Positions 46,131-55,528 of a stretch of DNA of 64,000 bases are shown here, in pieces. This stretch comes from Bremerella alba. Its GTDB lineage: Bacteria; Planctomycetota; Planctomycetia; Pirellulales; Pirellulaceae. The position numbers and the translations under genes were made by a program. The stretch is from NCBI RefSeq assembly GCF_013618625.1, contig NZ_JABRWO010000012.1, forward strand, positions 62,001-126,000, in the 5' to 3' direction. Numbering within the stretch: the stretch's first letter is position 1; the number at the start of each line of letters is the position of its first letter. The notes below the pieces were generated by a model. The model was not told where the DNA came from, searched no databases, and was given only the letters and a program-made list of their open reading frames with translations.

Positions 46131-47867
46131 TTAGTCACGCGGGATTTGTAAGACATTTCCATCATTACGTTGGAAGATATTTTTAAGGTTATTGGTGTCT
46201 ACGTTTTCGCTGATGAACCGTACGCTTCCGTCACCGAAGAGACAGTTGAATCCATTCGGTTGGGCATTGCCGAGTCCCTTTAAGACGTTCATCAGGTCAA
46301 CTTCCAGATCACTCGGCTTGGTCCAGATAACGGCGGCATCATCGTTGACTTCCACACACATCGCCGTGTTGGACAGCCCGTCGGTGATATCGCGGAATCC
46401 TGCCCCCTTTGTAATCTTCTGACCTTCCGATGTCGGCTGCGATTTTGCTTCGAATATCGTATTCTTCCCGACAGGAACCAAATAGGTCGTGTACCCTTCC
46501 GGGGCCGTGCTGTTAGGGCGGCGATAGGTTTCCGGCATGTGTTTGATGAACTGCTTGTTGTGTTCGCTGTCCCATGGTTCATCCATATGAAACTGGTCGA
46601 ACATTGCGGATTGCTCAATGAACGGCAAAATCATCACCCGCCACGACAGAAGTGGCTTTCCCTCGGCATCCGTTTTTGCTTGGGCCGGAAGGCCACGGTA
46701 CACGTCGTGAAAGTTATGCATCGCCAACCCAATTTGCTTCAGGTTGTTGCTCGACTGCATGCGACGCGCGGCCGAGCGTGCTTGCTGAACGGCCGGCAAG
46801 AGCAGCGCGACAAGAATACCAATCACAGCGATATTCGCCCCGACGATACTTTCGTCACTTCTCTCAAAGCTTAATACGAGGGACGTGCCTTCCTTCTTTG
46901 GTCGCAACGCATCGAGCATGCTTTCCGATACGCGAATCTGATAGCGTCCCATAGCGGCTTCGATTTCGTCTTCACTGTTCACAAGCTTGTCGGCTTCCGA
47001 CAGCATGGTTTGCTTTCCCATATCGAGGGCAAAGCGGATCATATCGTCTAATCGACCGGTAGCGGCTTCGTCGACGCCGTTAATTTTGAGCGTCGCGGCC
47101 ATCTTCTCGGTGCAGTGGCAGCTCAGCGTGACCGATTCGGTGTAGTTGGGAACCTGCTTATACATGGTGAACGGCGGCGGAATCTGTTGCTGAGACAACA
47201 TCCCGTTAAGTTGATCGCGAACCGGGGCCATATTGAACGCAAGATAACCATCGGCCCCATCATTGGCTGCGGCCAGAGTTTCAGCCGGTTTGGTCAGCTT
47301 GGCATTGGGCCCGTTAGCGACGACTTCGCCCATTAGCCCCAGCGAACCGAGCATGAATGTATGCTCGTCCAGCATGTGGGCAGCCACGTAATCCACTTGA
47401 TAGGCATCGGTGTAGAATGCTTTGCCATTGAGTTCGGGAAAAGCATCCTCAATATCTTCGTCTTCGGCCATGCCATCGACTAGACTTTCGATCCCCGCAA
47501 AGAACGTTTCCTTGCTCAGCGTTTCCGAGGTCTTGATGACCGCAAACATGTCAGGAGACGGAAAGTCTGGCGAGGGTGGCGTGATCACAAACGAAATCGA
47601 TGTGATCTTCATCGGATTGAAGCCCAAGTACTTCTTTCCGCATGCTTCCGCAACTTCGACCGGATAGGCCTGCACCATGGGATTGGTCAGAAAGCGATCG
47701 GCTTGCACGAAACCGACGCCGACAGCGTTCTCAGGCACGTAATTCAAGCCTGGCAATTGATCCTCGACAGCCGGAGCAGCGGCTTCCTGGGCCATCAACA
47801 ACTGCGGAGGAAACGCCATTGTCGCCGCCAAAAAGCCAATAAAAAGGGCACTCGGTAGATGTCTCAT
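46131..47867 (-). CDS. Exported protein with an internal DUF1559-type pseudopilin segment
   Basis: 578-residue protein. It starts with a signal peptide (residues 1-26, ending LLMAQ), then an N-terminal domain of about 310 residues with no family I recognise. From residue 341 the sequence becomes NIAVIGILVALLLPAVQQAR and RRMQSSNNLKQIGLAMHNFHD. These are the hydrophobic helix and first core of DUF1559 (SBP_bac_10) proteins. The C-terminus keeps the DUF1559 finish CLFGDGSVRFISENVD. The usual prepilin cleavage motif (G/FTLVE) is absent. The segment is thus a buried or membrane-spanning internal pilin helix, not a processed one. Confidence 0.75.
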   Translation of the reverse strand: MRHLPSALFIGFLAATMAFPPQLLMAQEAAAPAVEDQLPGLNYVPENAVGVGFVQADRFLTNPMVQAYPVEVAEACGKKYLGFNPMKITSISFVITPPSPDFPSPDMFAVIKTSETLSKETFFAGIESLVDGMAEDEDIEDAFPELNGKAFYTDAYQVDYVAAHMLDEHTFMLGSLGLMGEVVANGPNAKLTKPAETLAAANDGADGYLAFNMAPVRDQLNGMLSQQQIPPPFTMYKQVPNYTESVTLSCHCTEKMAATLKINGVDEAATGRLDDMIRFALDMGKQTMLSEADKLVNSEDEIEAAMGRYQIRVSESMLDALRPKKEGTSLVLSFERSDESIVGANIAVIGILVALLLPAVQQARSAARRMQSSNNLKQIGLAMHNFHDVYRGLPAQAKTDAEGKPLLSWRVMILPFIEQSAMFDQFHMDEPWDSEHNKQFIKHMPETYRRPNSTAPEGYTTYLVPVGKNTIFEAKSQPTSEGQKITKGAGFRDITDGLSNTAMCVEVNDDAAVIWTKPSDLEVDLMNVLKGLGNAQPNGFNCLFGDGSVRFISENVDTNNLKNIFQRNDGNVLQIPRD

Positions 47868-48073
47868 GGATTACTCGCCTCCGCGTTTGCCATGCCTGCC
47901 AATAGAAAAAGATTCACTCCACAAGAATGAATTTATATACCGTTCCAGCAGGGGCTTCGAGCGCTTTTTGATGAAGTTTTTACGGTCGCCGTCTTACTCA
48001 GACGCACTATGCCTTTCTCACCCTGGCACGTACGATGAAGAATTCCATGAACTTTGCTAGGTAGTTTCCGCGC

Positions 48074-50275
48074 GTGAATTCCTCGAATCCCCTCAATCTG
48101 CTGGCCTCGACTGCGTTCGGCATTGAAGCCGTCACGGCCCGCGAACTGCAAACGCTCGGCTATAAAACCGAGATCCTCGGCTCCGGTCGCGTGCGTTTCG
48201 CCGGCAACTATAACGACGCGATGAAGGCCAACCTGCATCTGCGGACGGCCGATCGTGTGTTGATTGAAGTTGCCCAGATTCCGGCCGGCGATTTCGATGC
48301 CCTGTTCGATGGTGTCAAAGAGCTTCCGTGGGAAGCATTTATCGACGCCGAGGGAGCTTTCCCGGTCAAAGGCCGCAGCTACCAGTCGCAGCTTACCAGC
48401 GTTCCGGCCGTGCAAAGAGCCACCAAGCGGGCCATCGTCGAGCGGCTTCAATCAGCCCACGGCGAGAAACTTCCGGAATCGGGCGCGACCTACACCGTAG
48501 AAGTCGCCATCGCGAAAGATATCGCCACCCTCACCATCGACACCTCGGGGGCAGGTCTCGCGCGTCGCGGATATTTAGACGCCGAGCGGCACTCGCCGAT
48601 GAAAACAACGCTAGCCGCGGCGTTGGTTCAGCTCAGTCACTGGAACCCCGATCGCCCCCTGGTCGATCCGTTCTGCGGAAGTGGCGTTGTGCTGATCGAA
48701 GCGGCGATGATCGGTCGAAAGATGGTGCCGGGCCTGCTGAGAGACTTCGCCCTGGTCGATTGGCCGGCAGTCGACCAGGAAGCCTGGCTCGATTTGCTGG
48801 AAGAAGCCAGAGCCCAGGTCCTCGAGACGCTGCCAGAGTCGATCATCGGATACGACGAAGACGGCTCCGCCCTCCGCCTGGCCCGGCAGCAAGCGATCGA
48901 TGCAGGCGTCGACCACAACATTCACTTCCAGCGGCAATCGTTCGCCGAACTAACCAGCAAACGCAAGTATGGTTGCCTGATCACCAGCACCCCGTACGAC
49001 GACCACTCGCGTGCCCGACGCGAGCAATGGGAGTTTCATTGCAGCTTCCCCGGTGTGCTGCGGCAGTTGCCTACCTGGTCGCACTTCATCCTGACGGCGT
49101 TTCCCGAGTTTGAACGAGCCATCGGGCAGGAAGCGACCAAACGCCGCAAGATGTACAACGGCCGGACGGAATGTCACTACTATCAATATCATGGGCCTCC
49201 GCCCCCAAAGGCGAATGACGAGTCGGCGCCGGAGTCCGCGGAACAACAGCCCCGGCGCAGCTTCACACCAGCATTTGGTGGACTAGACGACAAAGCCAAA
49301 GAGCAGGCTCAACTGCTAAAGAACCGGCTCTCTAAACGGGCTCGCCATCTTCGCCGCTGGCCCAAGAAGGGGATTCATTGTTACCGCTTATACGAGCGTG
49401 ATATTCCCGAAATCCCGCTGGTGATCGACCTCTACCATGATTACCTGCACATCACCGACTACGACCGACCGCACGATCGCACGCCAGCGCAATATGCCGA
49501 CTGGCTCGACCACATGGCCGAAGCAGCTCGTGAAGTGCTTGAGATCCCTGAGGGGCACGTCTTTGTCAAGCATCGCACGCGGCAGTCTGGCAACACGCAG
49601 CACGAGAAAGTTGCTGAAGAGTCGAAGATTGTGGTCGTTGAAGAAGGAGGCCTGAAGTTCGAGGCCAACCTTTCCGACTACGTTGATACAGGGCTGTTCC
49701 TCGATCATCGCAACCTGCGAAGTCAATTCCGTGACGAAGCCAGCGGCAAGCGGGTACTAAACTTGTTTTGCTACACAGGTGCGTTCAGCGTTTATGCGGC
49801 CGCAGGCGGAGCGACTTCGACAACCAGTGTCGACCTGAACGCCAACTACCTAGACTGGGCCGGAAGAAACTTCCAGCTCAACGGACTGTCGATCTCCAAG
49901 CACCATTTCATCCGCAGCGATGTGATGGATTACCTCCGCAACCAACGACCGGAGCCCAAATTTGATCTGGCGATTGTCGATGTGCCGACGTTTTCTAACA
50001 GCAAACGAACCGACGACGTATGGGACGTCCAAGACGATCACGTCGAACTGATCGGGCTGACGCTGAACCTGTTAAGCGAAGGAGGCGTCCTCTATTTCTC
50101 CAACAACTTCCGTCGCTTCAAGCTGAACGAAGAGGCATTAGAGAACGTGCAAATTCGGGAAATTTCGAAACACACCGTGCCAGAGGACTTTCGTAACCAG
50201 CGCATCCACCGCTGCTGGAAAATGGTGCGAAAGACAGGGAAAGCTTCCAATGATATCACAGAAGGCCACGGATAA
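48074..50275 (+). CDS. rlmL: Bifunctional 23S rRNA (guanine) methyltransferase RlmKL
   Basis: 733-residue fusion enzyme. The N-terminal RlmL half (THUMP about residues 45-155, then Rossmann domain with DPFCGSGVVLIEAAMIGR) should methylate G2445 N2. The C-terminal RlmK half (about 430-720) has VLNLFCYTGAFSVYAAAGGA and DVPTFSNSKR and should make m7G2069. In the RlmL half the usual NPPY motif reads S-T-P-Y at 305-308, followed by DDHSRARRE, which is atypical. The start is GTG at 48074. An 80-base gap from the divergent fusion gene upstream contains its promoter region. Confidence 0.93.
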   Translation: MNSSNPLNLLASTAFGIEAVTARELQTLGYKTEILGSGRVRFAGNYNDAMKANLHLRTADRVLIEVAQIPAGDFDALFDGVKELPWEAFIDAEGAFPVKGRSYQSQLTSVPAVQRATKRAIVERLQSAHGEKLPESGATYTVEVAIAKDIATLTIDTSGAGLARRGYLDAERHSPMKTTLAAALVQLSHWNPDRPLVDPFCGSGVVLIEAAMIGRKMVPGLLRDFALVDWPAVDQEAWLDLLEEARAQVLETLPESIIGYDEDGSALRLARQQAIDAGVDHNIHFQRQSFAELTSKRKYGCLITSTPYDDHSRARREQWEFHCSFPGVLRQLPTWSHFILTAFPEFERAIGQEATKRRKMYNGRTECHYYQYHGPPPPKANDESAPESAEQQPRRSFTPAFGGLDDKAKEQAQLLKNRLSKRARHLRRWPKKGIHCYRLYERDIPEIPLVIDLYHDYLHITDYDRPHDRTPAQYADWLDHMAEAAREVLEIPEGHVFVKHRTRQSGNTQHEKVAEESKIVVVEEGGLKFEANLSDYVDTGLFLDHRNLRSQFRDEASGKRVLNLFCYTGAFSVYAAAGGATSTTSVDLNANYLDWAGRNFQLNGLSISKHHFIRSDVMDYLRNQRPEPKFDLAIVDVPTFSNSKRTDDVWDVQDDHVELIGLTLNLLSEGGVLYFSNNFRRFKLNEEALENVQIREISKHTVPEDFRNQRIHRCWKMVRKTGKASNDITEGHG

Positions 50276-50448
50276 TTCCCTTTGTCTCTACTCCTATCTA
50301 TGTTCATGCGTGAGATTCGTGGTTAGCCCCCTTCCCTGAATCAGAGATCAACCGAAGTTCGCCCCTTTCCTCTGAGTGCCGCGTGCAGCAAAATAGTAGG
50401 TTCTCCCAGTACTGAGATCGTTTGCTATCGAACCCCCAGAAAGCTGAA

Positions 50449-51813
50449 ATGGATCTGAAGTCGAAAATCGCCCGGATTGATACCCGGCACGATGACGTCG
50501 AAGCTCAACTGCAACAGGTACGCGACAAGCTAAGCCCTAAGGGTGACCTCGTCAGCGAAGCGGGTCGCAAGCGGACGATGGAAGTATTCGGCGAGCCACT
50601 GAGCCCGCTGCAAGTGGTGCAAAAGATCTGCTCCGACGTCGAAAGCCGCGGACTAGCAGCCGTGCTCGACTACGGCAAAAAGCTGGATGGTAAGCAGTTG
50701 TATGCTTCCACCATTCGCGTCTCCGACGAAGAGCTGCGTCTGGCTCACGAAGCCGCCGATCCAGCGTTCCTACAAACGATCCGCGACATTCGCGAAAACA
50801 TCCTCCGCTTTCAAACGGCCATCCTCCATAAAGACATCGAGGTTCCGCTCGAACATGGCGGAAAGCTACGACATCGTTACGCCCCGTTGAAGCGTGTGGG
50901 CATCTGCGTCCCAGGCGGTGCGGCTGCGTATCCGTCGACCGTCCTCATGACGGCCGTTCCGGCTCTTGCCGCCGGCGTGGAAGAATTGGCCGTGATCGCT
51001 CCGCCAACACCGTTTGGTTCGTACAACTTGGATCTGCTTGCGACCTGCGTCGAGTTGGGCGTGAAGGAAGTTTACCGTGTCGGTGGTGCCCAAGGGGTGG
51101 CAGCGCTGGCATACGGCGTCGAAGGCATTCCTAAAGTGCAGAAGATTGTCGGCCCTGGCAACTTGTTTGTTGCACTCGCCAAAAAACATGTCTTCGGGGA
51201 AGTCGATATCGACTCGATTGCCGGACCGAGCGAAGTGGTCGTTGTGGCCGATACGACCGCCAAGCCGCAGTACATCGCCGCAGACATGCTGGCCCAGGCC
51301 GAACATTCTCCTGGTAGCAGCGTCCTGATTAGTTGGGACGAGACGCTCATTGACGACGCTTTGACCGAACTGGAAAAACAAGTCGCCGTTCTGGATCGTT
51401 GCGATTTGACGGTTCAAAGCTTAATCGACTTCGGTGCCGCTATCCTCACCAAGAATGAAGACGAGGCGTGCCGTATCGCCACCGACCTGGCCCCCGAGCA
51501 CTTGCACATCACGACAACCGATAGCGAAGCGACGGCTGAAAAGATCCTCACCGCAGGAGCGACTTTCCTCGGCAATTACACTCCGGTAGCGGTGGGGGAT
51601 TATGCTGCTGGTCCGTCGCATGTGCTACCGACCGGTGCCACGGCCCACTGGGCAAGCGGGCTATCGGCCAACGACTTCCTTCGCTCCCGCAGCGTGATTC
51701 ACTTCACGGCAGACGGACTAAAATCGATCGCCCCGCTAGTCACCACGCTAGCCGACAAAGAAGGCCTGACCGCTCACAAGCGAAGCGTTACGATTCGTAC
51801 CGAAGACAATTAA
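50449..51813 (+). CDS. hisD: Histidinol dehydrogenase
   Basis: 454-residue zinc enzyme that oxidises histidinol to histidine in two NAD-dependent steps. Family blocks are YAPLKRVGICVPGGAAAYPSTVLM, IAPPTPFG, RVGGAQGVAALAYGVEGIPKVQKIVGPGNLFVALAKKHVFG, SIAGPSEVVVVAD, AQAEHSPGSS and DLAPEHLHI. The zinc and catalytic His residues lie in the last two. ATG at 50449 is preferred over a TTG nine codons upstream. It starts a hisD-hisC-hisB run. The 173 bases upstream contain no His-rich leader. Confidence 0.95.
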   Translation: MDLKSKIARIDTRHDDVEAQLQQVRDKLSPKGDLVSEAGRKRTMEVFGEPLSPLQVVQKICSDVESRGLAAVLDYGKKLDGKQLYASTIRVSDEELRLAHEAADPAFLQTIRDIRENILRFQTAILHKDIEVPLEHGGKLRHRYAPLKRVGICVPGGAAAYPSTVLMTAVPALAAGVEELAVIAPPTPFGSYNLDLLATCVELGVKEVYRVGGAQGVAALAYGVEGIPKVQKIVGPGNLFVALAKKHVFGEVDIDSIAGPSEVVVVADTTAKPQYIAADMLAQAEHSPGSSVLISWDETLIDDALTELEKQVAVLDRCDLTVQSLIDFGAAILTKNEDEACRIATDLAPEHLHITTTDSEATAEKILTAGATFLGNYTPVAVGDYAAGPSHVLPTGATAHWASGLSANDFLRSRSVIHFTADGLKSIAPLVTTLADKEGLTAHKRSVTIRTEDN

Positions 51814-51889
51814 GATAAATCAAAAACTACGAAGAGGGGCAACCGTGTAATCCGCGGTTCATCTCCCCAACCAAATTTGCAGGAACACC

Positions 51890-52948
51890 ATGGGCTACTT
51901 TCGTCCTGAGATTGAAGCGATCGCTGGTTATAAGCCAGGCGAACAACCGCAAGGCGGGAAGTTCATTAAGCTGAACACCAACGAGAACCCCTACCCTGCC
52001 TCGCCGAAGGTTGCCCAGGCAATCCGCCAGCGTTTGGACCAGGGCCTGGAGAAATATCCCGACCCAACCGGGACGGCATTTCGTATTCGCGCAGCGGAAG
52101 TGCTGGGGGTCGAGCCCGATTGGATCCTCTGCGGAAACGGCAGCGACGATATTCTGACCATCCTGACCCGGGCCTTCGTCGGCGATGGCGAGTGGCTGCG
52201 GCTGCCGACGCCCAGCTACATCCTCTACAAGACTCTGGCCGATATCCAAGGAGCCGACAGCGAAGAAATTCCGTTCAACGATGACTGGACGCTGCCAGAG
52301 TCGTTCGGTACTTCCAGCAATCATCTGAAGCTGACGTTTCTGCCCAATCCCAACAGTCCCAGCGGCACCGTCGTGCCCAAGGCTCAACTGCGAGCGATCG
52401 CGGACTCGCTCCCCTGCCCCTTGTTGATCGACGAAGCGTATGCCGATTTCGCCGACGACAACTGCATCGATCTCGTAAAAGAGAACGAGAAGATCATGGT
52501 CTCGCGGACACTCAGCAAGTCGTACGCGTTGGCTGGCCTTCGGTTTGGATTTCTGGTTGCCCAGCCGCAAATCATCGAGCAGTTGATGAAGGTCAAAGAC
52601 AGCTATAACTGCGATGCTCTTTCACTGGCCGGTGCATTGGCCGCAATCGACGATCAGAAGTGGGTTGCCGAAAACAAAGCAAAGATCGTCCTCACCAGGG
52701 GCAACCTGACCCAGCGGCTGCGTAAGATGGGCTTTACCGTCCCAGATTCGCAGGCAAACTTCGTTTGGGCGACGCAGCCAGGCGTTAAACTCAAACCGAT
52801 TTACGAATTCCTCAAGCAGAACCACGTTCTGATCAGATACATGCAGTACCCGGGAATTACCGAAGGCATTCGGATCTCGGTCGGCACCGATGGCCAAAAC
52901 GACGTATGCTTGGACTTGATCGAGCAATACTTTCAGCAGAATTCCTAG
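51890..52948 (+). CDS. hisC: Histidinol-phosphate aminotransferase
   Basis: 352-residue PLP aminotransferase that makes histidinol phosphate from imidazole-acetol phosphate. LNTNENPYPASPKV, CGNGSDDILTIL, FLPNPNSPSGTVV and LLIDEAYADF are family motifs. Lys210 in SRTLSKSYALAGLRFG is the PLP lysine. Length is standard. It lies 76 bases after hisD and 21 bases before hisB, so the three genes form a compact partial his operon. Confidence 0.95.
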   Translation: MGYFRPEIEAIAGYKPGEQPQGGKFIKLNTNENPYPASPKVAQAIRQRLDQGLEKYPDPTGTAFRIRAAEVLGVEPDWILCGNGSDDILTILTRAFVGDGEWLRLPTPSYILYKTLADIQGADSEEIPFNDDWTLPESFGTSSNHLKLTFLPNPNSPSGTVVPKAQLRAIADSLPCPLLIDEAYADFADDNCIDLVKENEKIMVSRTLSKSYALAGLRFGFLVAQPQIIEQLMKVKDSYNCDALSLAGALAAIDDQKWVAENKAKIVLTRGNLTQRLRKMGFTVPDSQANFVWATQPGVKLKPIYEFLKQNHVLIRYMQYPGITEGIRISVGTDGQNDVCLDLIEQYFQQNS

Positions 52949-52969
52949 AACCCGCACAATCGCTCGCCC

Positions 52970-53563
52970 ATGACCCGCACCGCTAAAATCGAACGCGACA
53001 CGACCGAAACGAAGATCAAGCTCGAGCTGAACCTCGATGGCTCTGGCAACTTCTCAGGAAGCACCGGCGTGGGGTTCTTCGATCACATGTTGCAGCTATT
53101 CACGCGGCATGGTTGTTTCGACTTGAATGTCGAGGTCGACGGCGACCTGCACGTCGATCAGCATCACACAGTGGAAGACACCGGAATTTGCATCGGCCAG
53201 GCCATTCGCGAGGCGATCGGTGACAAGAAGGGAATCCGCCGTTACGGCCACTTCACGCTGCCGATGGAAGAGACCTTGTGCAGCACCGTGTGGGACCTTA
53301 GCGGGCGGTATTACCTGGTCTTCAATGCCCCGTTCACGACCGAAAAGATCGGCGAGTTCGATACCGAACTGGTCGAAGATTTCTGGCAGGCACTAGCCGC
53401 TAACGCCTTGTGCAACTTCCACGTGAACATCCACTATGGTCGCAACAATCACCATATCAGCGAGGCGATCTTTAAGTGCGCCGCGCGAAGCCTACGCATG
53501 GCCGTGGAATTGGACCCGCGCAGTCCCGGCGTGCCGAGCACCAAGGGAACACTGAACTCGTAG
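52970..53563 (+). CDS. hisB: Imidazoleglycerol-phosphate dehydratase
   Basis: 197-residue monofunctional HisB (no phosphatase domain). It dehydrates imidazoleglycerol phosphate. The two manganese-binding signatures are visible: [17 protein letters not shown] and [40 protein letters not shown] is the N-terminal signature. It is last in the hisDCB run and convergent with the M60 protease gene 14 bases away. Other his genes are not in the window. Confidence 0.96.
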   Translation: MTRTAKIERDTTETKIKLELNLDGSGNFSGSTGVGFFDHMLQLFTRHGCFDLNVEVDGDLHVDQHHTVEDTGICIGQAIREAIGDKKGIRRYGHFTLPMEETLCSTVWDLSGRYYLVFNAPFTTEKIGEFDTELVEDFWQALAANALCNFHVNIHYGRNNHHISEAIFKCAARSLRMAVELDPRSPGVPSTKGTLNS

Positions 53564-53576
53564 GTTGCAGTTAGCT

Positions 53577-55226
53577 TCACTTTCTCGCCTCTTTCATCAT
53601 CGGCGAATCCCACGTCGGAAGCGGCTTCACTTCATCTAGGGCCGCATCGTTGACCTGCACGCCCCACTCGGTGAAGTAAGGCCCCAAGTTATGATTGGTC
53701 GCACGGGACATACGGACGAGAAAATCGCTGGCTCGGTCGACATCTGACTTAGGATGCTCGTCAAGCGGCAGTTGACGGTACTCGCGATAAACCTGCTTAA
53801 ACGGCTCCCAACCGAACTCGTGGGAAAGCATCGTGTAGAAAGCCAGGCGTTCGAAGAGCGCGCCGTTGACCGTCATCCAATTCCGCTCTTCGATAGGGCG
53901 GCTTAGGTAGCGTTGGGCGTTTTCGATTACCGCTTCGCGAGTGGCTCGTTGGTGAGGGCGTCCGTTAATTTTTTCGAGCGCATACGCTGCAAAGATATTC
54001 ACAGTTACTTCACCCGTTCGTTGATAAGTCCATGCACGGTGCTGATGTAGATGTCCCAGTTCGTGGGCATGACCCCACTCCGGTTCACCGCGAACGATAG
54101 CTTCGGCCCAACCGTGCGGGGCGTTGATCGGATATCCAGCAAAGGCCGCGCCCCAATTCACATGGGCATCGATCAAAAAGCGATGCGGAAAGGGCTTTGT
54201 TTCTGGACGGCCAGAAAGCTCGCTCATGGCGTCAATCAACGCATCCCACTTTTCCATCGCCAGGTCCGGCGTGTCTAGACGACGGATAAACTTCGATGGC
54301 AACGTGAAGATCACCTTGTCACTGCCGATCTCTGCGTAAGGGGCCGGATAGCTGCGTACGGCGGCTCGCCACTCTTGCACGTTGGTTTCGCCATGCACGT
54401 AGCGAGGAGCTTGCACCACGTTAGCGAAACGCAACTTCACCAACCTCTTGGGCGGCGCGTCGTAGTGATCGACCAGGTCGTAGATGTCGCTATTCTTGGT
54501 CAGAAATGTCTTGGATTTCGGCGTGGGCAATTCGATGTACAGCAAACCACCAAAGGAACAAGCCACCTCAGTCGTTCGCTTCTTGAGCTCGTAGACACGA
54601 TCGATCTTCGGAAAGCGATTCAGCTTCTTGTGTCGAGGAATGTCGATGGTTGTGCTATTGGCACCAATACGCAATTTCCACCCGGCATCGACATACTCTT
54701 CCGGAATCATGACATGAACGACTTCGCCCGGAGGCGCGTAGAGCCCGGTGCTTTGCCAACGATAAGCATTGGCATCGATCTCACAAAACTGCACCTCCGG
54801 CTTGATTGCCCGATGGATGGCTCCCGGAAAGTTATCGGCTGAAGGATGCTTCTTCAATTGATCCGGCGGCAGCACGCTTCCAGCCAGTTCCGCTTCGACG
54901 ATCATTCGAAACGCGCTCATGGGATGATCGAGAACTCGAAACTGGTTCTCTTTCTCCGGACCGATTTCAACCGCCGGCACTTCCTTCAGCTTAGAGATGA
55001 GTTGCCGCATCGCACCTGAGGACCGAAATCCGGAGCGGGCCTCCTTAGCAACGGCCTTCTTCACCGAGACAAACTCGTCCTCGGTAAGCTTCTCGCCTTG
55101 GATAGCCTTTTCAATTTCCACCTCAGTCGCGGCGAAACTAAAGGAGACGAAAAAAAGGATGATCGGCAAACCCAACAGAACGCGTTTGCCTTTCAAACAA
55201 ATACGACAGCAATCGTGTATCAACAA
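53577..55226 (-). CDS. Secreted M60-like (enhancin/mucinase-type) metallopeptidase
   Basis: 549-residue exported protein. The signal peptide (residues 13-33, VLLGLPIILFFVSFSFA) is followed by an N-terminal beta-rich region (about 95-300). The peptidase part has the gluzincin zinc site HELGH (388-392) and Glu406 (GEVTVNIFAAYALE) as likely third ligand. W-A/E-rich flanks RFLIDAHVNWGAAFAGYPI and PYFTEWGVQV match the M60/PF13402 family that attacks mucin-like glycoproteins. The start is TTG at 55226 with AAGGCGAG upstream. A good promoter lies 60 bases further up. The substrate is unknown. Confidence 0.85.
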   Translation of the reverse strand: MLIHDCCRICLKGKRVLLGLPIILFFVSFSFAATEVEIEKAIQGEKLTEDEFVSVKKAVAKEARSGFRSSGAMRQLISKLKEVPAVEIGPEKENQFRVLDHPMSAFRMIVEAELAGSVLPPDQLKKHPSADNFPGAIHRAIKPEVQFCEIDANAYRWQSTGLYAPPGEVVHVMIPEEYVDAGWKLRIGANSTTIDIPRHKKLNRFPKIDRVYELKKRTTEVACSFGGLLYIELPTPKSKTFLTKNSDIYDLVDHYDAPPKRLVKLRFANVVQAPRYVHGETNVQEWRAAVRSYPAPYAEIGSDKVIFTLPSKFIRRLDTPDLAMEKWDALIDAMSELSGRPETKPFPHRFLIDAHVNWGAAFAGYPINAPHGWAEAIVRGEPEWGHAHELGHLHQHRAWTYQRTGEVTVNIFAAYALEKINGRPHQRATREAVIENAQRYLSRPIEERNWMTVNGALFERLAFYTMLSHEFGWEPFKQVYREYRQLPLDEHPKSDVDRASDFLVRMSRATNHNLGPYFTEWGVQVNDAALDEVKPLPTWDSPMMKEARK

Positions 55227-55528
55227 AATACTCGCCTTAATTTCCCGGGATATCTATTCCGCACAAAAGAAGCTATATGAGGGGCGTATATGATTATGGC
55301 TTGGCGGTTTGATTCTGACAAGCGAAACGAAGTAATCGCATGCATATCGCCCGACAAGTTCGTTGCACCAAAACATTGCACGCAATTCTCCCCCTCGGCT
55401 AGGATGACACGATACCCCTTTCGCTTCTGGTCGATTCTCGAGGAAGAGCAAGTCACATCCGGTGCCATCCCGCTGAGGCTGACAACATTCCCACACGCAA
55501 TCAATCAGGCGGAATCTTCTAAAAGAAG
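55227..55528. other. Divergent promoter region between M60 peptidase and STN-repeat genes
   Basis: 302 bases without a gene. It contains the minus-strand promoter at 55293-55321 and a small palindrome ATTGC AC GCAAT (55375-55386). I see no RNA gene. A plus-strand promoter for the gene at 55529 is expected here but not obvious. Confidence 0.45.
55293..55321 (-). promoter_or_regulatory. Sigma-70-type promoter of the M60 peptidase gene
   Basis: Minus-strand TTGTCA (55316-55321), a 17-base spacer and CATAAT (55293-55298); each box matches the consensus at five of six positions. The predicted start near 55286 leaves a leader of about 60 bases. Confidence 0.65.

Noticed and set aside
48328-49113. 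261-residue open frame in another frame of rlmKL
   Set aside because: Very Arg/Pro-rich, as expected from frame shift of a GC-rich gene; it overlaps a well-supported enzyme.
50276-50448. Possible histidine leader before hisD
   Set aside because: The only short ORF (ATG near 50299) has no His codons and no terminator hairpin follows.
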